A stretch of DNA of 33,482 nt from Actinophytocola sp. (GTDB taxonomy: Bacteria > Actinomycetota > Actinomycetes > Mycobacteriales > Pseudonocardiaceae), in contig WHUB01000049.1 in the NCBI GenBank assembly GCA_009377395.1, positions 1 through 33,482 of the forward strand, read 5' to 3'. Numbering within the stretch: position 1 is the first letter of the stretch; each line of letters starts with the position of its first letter. Under the pieces are notes generated by a model. It saw nothing but the letters and a program-made list of their open reading frames with translations. It searched no databases and had not been told where the DNA came from. This document shows positions 23,934 to 33,482 of the stretch, piece by piece. The translations under genes and the position numbers were made by a program.

Positions 23934-26253
23934 GCGGAGCCGCCTCCTGGCGGACATGCGCCTCCAGCCGCACCACGACCGCCTTCGACACCGGGGTGTT
24001 GGACTTCTCCGCCACCGCGCCGAGCGGCACCAGCGGGTTCGCCTCCGGATAGTAGGCGGCGGCGCAGCCACGAGCCGTCGGGTAGGACACGATCCGGAAC
24101 CGGGCAGCACGGCGATCCCCGTCGGTCCACTCCGACACCAGGTCGACCAGATCCCCGTCGGCGAAGCCGAGCGCGGCGATGTCGGCCTCGTTGACCAGCA
24201 CGACGCGGCGGGCGTCCTCGATGCCCCGGTATCGGTCCGACAGCCCGTAGATCGTCGTGTTGTACTGGTCGTGGCTGCGCAGCGTCTGCAACAGCAGCCT
24301 GCCCTCGCCGACCTCGATCGGTTCCGGCACGTTGACGGTGAAGTTCGCCCTGCCGGTCTCCGTCGGGAAGGTGCGAGAGTCCCGGGGCGGGTGCGGCATG
24401 ACGAACCCGTCCGGCTGCCGCACCCGCTCGTTGTAGTCTTCACAGCCCGGCACCACCCGCGCGATGTGATCGCGGATGACGTCGTAGTCGCGCTCGAACT
24501 GCTGCCACCGCACCGGATGCTGCGCACCGAGCAGCCTGCGGGCAAGTCGGCTGATGATCGCCACCTCGGACAGCAGCTGCTCGCTCGCGGGGCGGAGCCT
24601 GCCACGGGAGGCGTGCACCACCGACATCGAGTCCTCGACGGTGACGAACTGCTCCCCCGACTCCTGCGTGTCCCGCTCGGTGCGACCGAGGGTGGGCAGG
24701 ATCAGCGCGGTGTCGCCGGGTACGACGTGCGAGCGGTTGAGCTTGGTCGAGACGTGCACCGTCAGCGCACAACCGCGCAGCGCCCGCTCGGTGGCCTCGG
24801 TGTCCGGGGTGGCGGCGGCGAAGTTCCCGCCCATGGCGACCAGCGCCCTGATGCGCCCGTCGCGCATGCCGTGCAGCACCTCGACGGTGTCGCTGCCGTG
24901 CTCGTGCGGCACCGTGACGCCGAACTCCCGCTCCAGCGCATGCAGGAACGACTCGGGCATCTTCTCGTAGATGCCCATGGTGCGGTCGCCCTGCACGTTG
25001 GAGTGCCCGCGCACCGGACACAGCCCGGCGCCCGGCTTGCCGATCATCCCCCGCAGCAGCATCAGGTTGACGACCTCTCTGATGGTCGCCACCGCCTGCT
25101 TGTGCTGGGTCAGGCCCATCGCCCAGCACACCACGGTGCGCTCGGAGTCGATCAGCAGGTGCGCGATCCGCTCGATCTGCCGCTGGCCGAGGCCGGTCGC
25201 GCGTTCGGTCTCGGCCCAGTCGATCTGGCGTGCCCGCTCGGCGAACTCCGCGAAGCCGTGCGTGTGCGCCTCGATGAACTCGCGGTCCAGCACCGTGCCC
25301 GGCGCCGCGTCGTCGGCCAGCACCAGCAGCCCGGTCAGGGCGTTGAGCAGCGCGAGGTCGCCACCGATGCGGATCTGGGCGAACTCGTCGGCCAGTTCCG
25401 TACCCTGACCCACCATTCCGCTGAGCCGCTGCGGGTTCTTGAACCGTCGCATTCCGGTCTCGGGTAGCGGGTTGACCGACACGATCCGGCCGCCCCGCTC
25501 TTTCACCTTCTCCAACGAGGACAGCATGCGCGGGTGGTTGGTGCCCGGATTCTGGCCGAGCACCAGCACCAGGTCCGCGTGCTCCACATCGGACAGTGAC
25601 ACCGAGCCGGTGCCGATGCCGATGGTCTCCGTCAGCGCCGCGCCCGACGACTCGTGGCACATGTTCGAGCAGTCAGGGAGATTGTTGGTGCCGAAGCACC
25701 GCACCATGAGCTGATAGAGGAACGCCGCCTCGTTGCTGGTGCGACCCGAGGTGTAGAACGCGGCCTGGTCCGGGGAGCCGAGCGCGGCCAGCTCCGCGGC
25801 GATCACGTCGAACGCCGCGTCCCAGTCGATCGGCCGGTAGTGATCGTCACCCCGGCGCAGGATCATCGGCTGGGTCAGCCGCCCCTGCTGGCCGAGCCAG
25901 TAGTCGGTGCGCTCGGCCAGCTCGGCGATCGAGTGCCGGGCGAAGAAATCGGCACCGACCCGGCGGGTGGTGGCTTCCTCGGCGACGGCCTTCGCGCCGT
26001 TCTCGCAGAACTCGGCCGGCTTGCGCCGGTTGCCGTCGGCCGCGAGCGGGTCGGGCCACGCGCAGCCGGGGCAGTCGAACCCCGCCCGCTGGTTGAGCAG
26101 CGGCAAGGTCCGCACCGTCCGGCCGATCCCCATCTGCTCCCAGCTTCGCCGGAGCGAGACCGCCACGCCGGTGAGCCCGGCGGCGGCACCGCCGGGCTCA
26201 CCGACCTGGAGCGCGTCCTCATCGACATCGCGATCAGGGGCACCTCGGGCCAT
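23896..26253 (-). CDS. FdhF/YdeP-family molybdopterin oxidoreductase, probable formate dehydrogenase
   Basis: A 785-residue molybdopterin enzyme expected to oxidise formate to CO2 at the end of this pathway. Near the N-terminus are DCPGCAWPD (Cys61, Cys64) and FCENGAKAV (Cys83), the reduced cluster site of the YdeP subgroup in place of the four-cysteine motif of classical FdhF. Cys199-His200 (NMCHESSG) occupies the place of the selenocysteine-histidine pair of E. coli FdhF. VLVLGQNPGTNHPRML, GRGHSNVQG-like VRGHSNVQGDRT and the C-terminal SHDQYNTTIYGLSDRYRG are cofactor-binding blocks. It begins 3 bp after the transporter stop in the glyA-to-fdh operon. The electron acceptor is not encoded here. 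Some YdeP homologues are linked to acid resistance instead, but context favours formate. Confidence 0.85.
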   Translation of the reverse strand: MARGAPDRDVDEDALQVGEPGGAAAGLTGVAVSLRRSWEQMGIGRTVRTLPLLNQRAGFDCPGCAWPDPLAADGNRRKPAEFCENGAKAVAEEATTRRVGADFFARHSIAELAERTDYWLGQQGRLTQPMILRRGDDHYRPIDWDAAFDVIAAELAALGSPDQAAFYTSGRTSNEAAFLYQLMVRCFGTNNLPDCSNMCHESSGAALTETIGIGTGSVSLSDVEHADLVLVLGQNPGTNHPRMLSSLEKVKERGGRIVSVNPLPETGMRRFKNPQRLSGMVGQGTELADEFAQIRIGGDLALLNALTGLLVLADDAAPGTVLDREFIEAHTHGFAEFAERARQIDWAETERATGLGQRQIERIAHLLIDSERTVVCWAMGLTQHKQAVATIREVVNLMLLRGMIGKPGAGLCPVRGHSNVQGDRTMGIYEKMPESFLHALEREFGVTVPHEHGSDTVEVLHGMRDGRIRALVAMGGNFAAATPDTEATERALRGCALTVHVSTKLNRSHVVPGDTALILPTLGRTERDTQESGEQFVTVEDSMSVVHASRGRLRPASEQLLSEVAIISRLARRLLGAQHPVRWQQFERDYDVIRDHIARVVPGCEDYNERVRQPDGFVMPHPPRDSRTFPTETGRANFTVNVPEPIEVGEGRLLLQTLRSHDQYNTTIYGLSDRYRGIEDARRVVLVNEADIAALGFADGDLVDLVSEWTDGDRRAARFRIVSYPTARGCAAAYYPEANPLVPLGAVAEKSNTPVSKAVVVRLEAHVRQEAAPLRSAHESPARSH

Positions 26254-26256
26254 CCG

Positions 26257-27945
26257 TCAGACCTTGTCTTCCAGCATGGAGCGGGTGACGACCGTCCACT
26301 CCTCGTCGGAGACCTCACCGTCGCCGTTGGTCGGCGCCACCTGGAGGCAGAAGTCGCCGTCGTACTCCTCGTTGCCCACCAGCACCGCCTGCTCGACGAT
26401 CTCGGCGCTCTGCTCCTCGCGGAGGATCATCGGATCGCTACGGAGATCCTTGGCCAGCGCCACGCACAACACGATCATGACCAGGGCGAACGGCGCAGCG
26501 GCGATGATCGTGAGGTTCTGCAGGCCGGTCAGCGCGCTCTCGCCACCATTGCCGACCATCAGCATCACCGCGGCCACGCCACCGGTCGCGACACCCCAGA
26601 ACACCACGAGCCCGGTGCGTGGCTCGATCGAGCCCCGCTGCGACAGCGTGCCCATCACCAGCGACGCGGCGTCGGCGCCGGAGACGAAGAAGATCGCCAC
26701 CAGGACCATGACCAGCACGCCCGCGACCCCGGCCAGCGGGAACTGCTCCAGCATCCCGAACAGCTGCGACTCGGAGCTGCCCGCGCCGGCGAGATCCGTG
26801 CCGCTCCGCTGCAGGTTGATGGCGGTGCCGCCCATGAGGCAGAACCAGAGCAGGCTCACCACGGACGGGGCCAGGATCACCCCGGCGACGAAGTGCTTGA
26901 TCGTCCGGCCGCGGCTGATCCGCGCGATGAACATGCCCACGAACGGCGTCCACGAGATCCACCAGGCCCAGTAGAAGATCGTCCACGACGACAGCCAGCT
27001 CTCCATGGCCGCGCCGCCCTGTGCGCCGGAACGGGAGATCATGTCGCCCATCTCGCGGAAGTAGTCACCGATGGCCGACGGCACCATGTTGAGGATGAAG
27101 ATCGTGGGGCCGACCACGAACAGGAAGACCGCCAGCACGCCCGCGAGTACCATGTTGATGTTGGACAGCCATTGGATGCCCCGAGCCACGCCGGACACCG
27201 CCGAGGCGATGAAGGCGACCGTCAGCACCGCGATGACGCCGACCAGCAGTCCCACGCCGGGCTGCTCGGGGAGCCAGCCGCCCTCGGTGAGACCGCTGCC
27301 GATCTGCAGCGCACCGAGACCGAGGGACGCGGCCGACCCGAACAGTGTGGCGAAGATCGCCAGGATGTCGATCAGCCTGCCCATCGGGCCTTCGCTCACC
27401 CGCTCGCCGAACAGCGGGGCGAACGCCGCGCTGATCAGCTGCTTGCGGCCACGGCGGAAGCTGCCGTAGGCGATCGCGAGCCCGACCACCGCGTAGATCG
27501 ACCACGGGTGGATCGCCCAGTGGAACAGCGATGTCGCCATCGCGGTCTCGACCGCGGCGTCGGTGCCGCCCGGCACTGTCCCCGGCGGCGGCGCCACGAA
27601 GTGCGACAACGGCTCCGCCACGCCGTAGAACATCAGCCCGATGCCCATGCCGGCGCTGAACATCATGGCGATCCAGGACACCGTCCGGAACTCCGGCCGC
27701 TCGCCGTCCTGGCCGAGCGGGATCTTCCCGTACCGGCCGAAGGCCAGCCACAACGCGAAGAGCACGAATCCGGTCGCGGCGAGCAGGAACGCCCAGCCGG
27801 TGTTGGTGATCAGCCAGTCGAGCACCGCCGAGGAGACGCTGCTGAGGTTCGCGGTGGCGAACACACCCCAGGCGAGGAACGCGCCGGCTATGACCGCCGA
27901 CACAACGAACACGACCCGATCGGTACGCAGGGATTTCTCGATCAT
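26257..27945 (-). CDS. BCCT-family glycine betaine transporter
   Basis: A 562-residue membrane transporter with about twelve helices. The sodium-linked motif GMGIG lies in FSAGMGIGLMFYGVAEPL. The betaine cage signatures are FHWAIHPWSIY in TM4 and WTIFYWAWWISWTPFVG in TM8, both close to Corynebacterium BetP. The C-terminal soluble tail (about 50 residues) is acidic and lacks the long basic helix that makes BetP an osmosensor, which fits a catabolic rather than osmotic role. The ATG overlaps the stop of the Rieske oxygenase gene (ATGA), so uptake and the first demethylation are co-translated. Confidence 0.95.
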   Translation of the reverse strand: MIEKSLRTDRVVFVVSAVIAGAFLAWGVFATANLSSVSSAVLDWLITNTGWAFLLAATGFVLFALWLAFGRYGKIPLGQDGERPEFRTVSWIAMMFSAGMGIGLMFYGVAEPLSHFVAPPPGTVPGGTDAAVETAMATSLFHWAIHPWSIYAVVGLAIAYGSFRRGRKQLISAAFAPLFGERVSEGPMGRLIDILAIFATLFGSAASLGLGALQIGSGLTEGGWLPEQPGVGLLVGVIAVLTVAFIASAVSGVARGIQWLSNINMVLAGVLAVFLFVVGPTIFILNMVPSAIGDYFREMGDMISRSGAQGGAAMESWLSSWTIFYWAWWISWTPFVGMFIARISRGRTIKHFVAGVILAPSVVSLLWFCLMGGTAINLQRSGTDLAGAGSSESQLFGMLEQFPLAGVAGVLVMVLVAIFFVSGADAASLVMGTLSQRGSIEPRTGLVVFWGVATGGVAAVMLMVGNGGESALTGLQNLTIIAAAPFALVMIVLCVALAKDLRSDPMILREEQSAEIVEQAVLVGNEEYDGDFCLQVAPTNGDGEVSDEEWTVVTRSMLEDKV

Positions 27946-29108
27946 CGCGCCACACCCCCTTCTGTCAGCATGGATTGCACCCAGTCATGGAACAGTCCAA
28001 TGTGGTGCTCGGAGGGTACCAGCACGCCACCGTTGTCATAGGCGCGCGACGACATCGCCGGTTGACATCGCTCACAGGCGTCGAAGTCCTGCTGGTTCAC
28101 CCGATGGAACAGCTCGACCGAACGAGACACGTCCCTTCCGCTCGCGACGACGTCCTTCGCGTAGAGCCAGTCGCACTCGACGAGGGTGCGGTCCGCCGCC
28201 AGCGGGTACATCCGGTGGAAGATCACGTGGTCCGGCACCAGGTTGACGAACACCTGCGGCCGGACGGTGATCGCGTAGTAGCTGCGGTCCTGCTCGGTGC
28301 TGACACCCGACAGCCGCTCGAAGCCCTCACTGCCGTCCACGGTGAAGCCGTCGACGTCCTCGCCGAAGGCGGCACCGTGACCCACGTAATACTGCGCGGC
28401 GAGCCCGTCTGCGAACTCCGGCAGCACCTCGGTCAGCTCGGGGTGGATGGTCGCGCAGTGGTAGCATTCCATGAAGTTCTCGATGATCAGCTTCCAGTTG
28501 GCCTTGACGTCGTAGCTGATCCGCCTGCCGAGCGTGAGCTCGTCGATGTCATAGTTCTCGATGGGCTCGACCGCACCCAGCCGGTCGGCGACGTCGCCGA
28601 TCACGGTGTCCTCGAACGACGGCGGCTCGTCGGCGAGGCACAGCCAGGCGTAGCCCAGCCACTCCCGCAGCCGCACCGGCCGCAAGCCGTACTCGGTGCG
28701 GTCGATGTCGGGCATCGACGACAGGTTGGGGGCGGCGATCAGCTTCCCGTCGAGCCCGTAGGTCCAGGCGTGGTACGGGCACTGGAACGACCGCTTCACC
28801 GTGCCGGTCTCCTCGACGCACAGCCGCGCGCCACGGTGGCGGCAGATGTTGAGAAAAGCGCGCAGCGAGCCGTCCCGGGACCGGGTGACGAGCACGCTCT
28901 CCCGTCCGATCTGGACGGTGCGGAAGTCGCCTGGGTTGGGCAGGTCGGCGCTGCGGACGGCGCAGAACCACATCGACTCGAAGATCTCGATCTGTTCCAG
29001 CTCGAAGATCGCCGGATCGACGTAGGTGTTGCCGGGCAGGGTTCTGATGAGGCTGTTCGGGTGAGCCTGGCCGTTGGTGGCCGGCTCGGCGTTGAAGGTC
29101 TCAGTCAT
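27942..29108 (-). CDS. Rieske oxygenase, probable glycine betaine monooxygenase (GbcA-like)
   Basis: A 388-residue oxygenase alpha subunit expected to demethylate glycine betaine to dimethylglycine and formaldehyde. The Rieske [2Fe-2S] ligands are Cys89, His91, Cys110 and His113 (CRHRGARLC, CPYHAW). The mononuclear iron site is in ECYHCATIHPEL (His217, His222). The C-terminal RAYDNGGVLVPSEHHIGLFH-type segment is typical of the GbcA group. It sits between dimethylglycine oxidase and a betaine transporter, which strongly supports the substrate. The reductase partner (GbcB) is not in the window and may lie elsewhere or be replaced by a general reductase. GGAG precedes ATG 29108. Confidence 0.88.
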   Translation of the reverse strand: MTETFNAEPATNGQAHPNSLIRTLPGNTYVDPAIFELEQIEIFESMWFCAVRSADLPNPGDFRTVQIGRESVLVTRSRDGSLRAFLNICRHRGARLCVEETGTVKRSFQCPYHAWTYGLDGKLIAAPNLSSMPDIDRTEYGLRPVRLREWLGYAWLCLADEPPSFEDTVIGDVADRLGAVEPIENYDIDELTLGRRISYDVKANWKLIIENFMECYHCATIHPELTEVLPEFADGLAAQYYVGHGAAFGEDVDGFTVDGSEGFERLSGVSTEQDRSYYAITVRPQVFVNLVPDHVIFHRMYPLAADRTLVECDWLYAKDVVASGRDVSRSVELFHRVNQQDFDACERCQPAMSSRAYDNGGVLVPSEHHIGLFHDWVQSMLTEGGVAR

Positions 29109-29123
29109 CGTTTCTCCGTGGTG

Positions 29124-32244
<3,121 letters not shown>

Positions 32245-32248
<4 letters not shown>

Positions 32249-33330
32249 AGCACGACCACCGAACGCAGCACGCCGCCGTCGTGCATCTTGTCGAAGGCCT
32301 CTTCCACGTCGTCCAGCCCGATGGTCTCGGTGACGAACGACGCCAGGTCGAGCCTGCCCTGGAGGTAGAGGTCGATCAGCATCGGGAAGTCCCGGCTCGG
32401 CAGGCAGTCGCCGTACCAGGAGGACTTGACCGCGCCGCCCCGGGCGAACACGTCGATCAGCGGCAGCTCGACGGTCATGTCCGGCGTCGGGACGCCGACG
32501 AGCACCGCGGTGCCCGCGAGGTCGCGGGCGTAGAAGGCCTGCTTGAACGTCTCCGGGATGCCGACCGCGTCGATCACGACGTCCGCGCCGTTGCCGCCGG
32601 TGAGCTCGCGAACGGACTCGACCACGTCGCCGGTCCGGGCGTTCACCACGTGGGTCGCGCCCATGCTCTGCGCCCACTCCAGCTTCTTCGGGTCGACGTC
32701 GACCGCGATGATGGTGGTCGCACCGGCGAGCTTCGCGCCGACGATGGCCGCGTCGCCGACGCCGCCGCAGCCGAGCACGGCCACGCTGTCGCCCCGGCCG
32801 ACCTGGCCAGTGTTGATCGCGGAGCCGATGCCCGCCATCACGCCGCAGCCGAGCAGTCCGGCGACCTCGGCACCGGCCTTCGGGTCGACCTTCGTGCACT
32901 GTCCGCTGTGGACCAGGGTCTTCTCGGCGAACGCGCCGACACCGAGCGCCGGGCTCAGCGGCGTGCCGTCGGCCAGCGTCATCGGCTGGCTCGCGTTGTG
33001 GGTGTCGAAGCAGTACCAAGGCTCGCCCCGGCGGCAGGCCCGGCAGACACCACAGACCGCGCGCCAGTTCAGCACGACGAAGTCGCCGGGCTCCAGGTCC
33101 GTCACGCCGTCGCCGACCTCCTCGACGACGCCCGCGGCCTCGTGGCCGAGCAGGAACGGAAACTCGTCGTTGATGCCGCCCTCGCGGTAGTGCAGGTCGG
33201 TATGGCAGACGCCGCATGCCTGCACCGCGACCAGTGCCTCGCCGGGGCCGGGGTCGGGCACCGTGATGGTCTCCACGGTGACCTTCGCGCCGACCGCGCC
33301 GGCGACGACGGCTTGTACATTGTGGACCAC
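32245..33330 (-). CDS. mscR: S-(hydroxymethyl)mycothiol dehydrogenase
   Basis: Zinc-dependent, NAD+-linked, mycothiol-dependent formaldehyde dehydrogenase (361 residues), converting the formaldehyde-mycothiol adduct to S-formylmycothiol. Catalytic zinc ligands are in [10 protein letters not shown] and GHEAAG, the structural zinc in [15 protein letters not shown], and the NAD site in [35 protein letters not shown] is the signature block of this subgroup. Start GTG 33330 follows AAAGGAA. It is needed because the Rieske demethylase releases free formaldehyde. It lies 21 bp after glyA and overlaps the hydrolase gene by GTGA. Confidence 0.95.
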
Positions 33331-33351
33331 TGAACGATTCCTTTCTCGAAG

Positions 33352-33482
33352 CTAGAGAGCTGGGTACAGCGGATGCTTCGCCGCGAGCGCGTCACAGCGG
33401 GATCGCAGTTCCGCCAAATCTGGTTCTGGCTTGAGTGCGGTGGCGATGATGTCGGCGACCTCGGCGAAATCGGCGTTGCCGA
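33352..33482 (-). CDS. glyA: Serine hydroxymethyltransferase (C-terminal end only)
   Basis: The last 42 codons of a gene that enters from the right edge on the minus strand, ending TAG at 33352-33354. The residues GNADFAEVADIIATALKPEP and the final AAKHPLYPAL match the conserved SHMT C-terminus (usually GDADFTEVADIIAEAL, then HPLYPGL). The enzyme would condense glycine with 5,10-methylene-THF to make serine, linking dimethylglycine and sarcosine oxidation to SdaA. The fragment is short, but the match and context agree. It appears to be at or near the front of the operon that runs down to the formate dehydrogenase. Confidence 0.85.
   Translation of the reverse strand, partial: GNADFAEVADIIATALKPEPDLAELRSRCDALAAKHPLYPAL

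Noticed and set aside
25654-28041. A 795-codon plus-strand open frame opposite the transporter and formate dehydrogenase genes.
   Set aside because: Its composition is His/Arg/Asp-rich and low in complexity, with no domain; the opposite strand encodes well-conserved proteins.

Overview
The window is about 33.5 kb of very GC-rich, densely packed DNA from a mycothiol-using actinomycete. A member of the Pseudonocardiaceae (Amycolatopsis or Saccharopolyspora type) would fit, but genus is an inference. The support is third-position G/C in every gene, GTG starts, several probable leaderless starts, a mycothiol-type formaldehyde dehydrogenase, an RsrA-like zinc anti-sigma factor, and the actinobacterial sarcosine oxidase operon. 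No rRNA, tRNA, IS element, CRISPR array or replication origin was seen. No gap without a gene exceeds 200 bp.

Left part (1-4787): the 5' part of a UDP-glucose dehydrogenase gene runs off the left edge. It is followed by a translationally coupled pair, a CYTH-CHAD protein and a ParA/MinD-type ATPase, and by a secreted subtilisin-like protease.

Arsenic island (4789-7740): arsM and arsR are divergent, with face-to-face promoters over an inverted repeat. The opposing unit is an ArsR-ArsC fusion, a free-standing ArsC and an aquaporin. No ArsB, Acr3 or ArsA pump is visible. Detoxification would run by arsenate reduction, passive As(III) exit through the channel, and methylation. A GC-rich terminator separates this unit from a secreted Asp-box (sialidase-like) protein.

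Redox module (9468-12358): an ECF sigma factor, an RsrA-spaced zinc anti-sigma factor and an ArsM-like methyltransferase form one operon. A second ArsM-like methyltransferase and a decayed osmC gene are divergent from it. Both methyltransferases lack two of the three arsenic-binding cysteines present in the true ArsM nearby, so they probably act on something else. This is one of the two best candidates here for an undescribed system.

Middle (12359-16000): an acetaldehyde dehydrogenase / 4-hydroxy-2-oxovalerate aldolase pair lies opposite an IclR regulator. Next comes a two-gene module, a small basic HicA-like protein and a helix-turn-helix partner with GTGA coupling and a palindrome touching the first start codon. 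It is a candidate toxin-antitoxin system.

Right half (16004-33482): a glycine betaine catabolic block. One minus-strand operon carries soxB-soxD-soxA-soxG-sdaA-purU. A second carries glyA, mycothiol formaldehyde dehydrogenase, a metallo-hydrolase, dimethylglycine oxidase, a Rieske betaine demethylase, a BCCT betaine transporter and a YdeP-type formate dehydrogenase. A GntR/FCD regulator with a palindromic operator sits between them. Together they encode betaine uptake, then dimethylglycine, sarcosine, glycine, serine and pyruvate. Released formaldehyde goes through mycothiol to formate, formyl-THF goes to formate (PurU), and formate goes to CO2. The Rieske reductase partner (GbcB) is not in the window.
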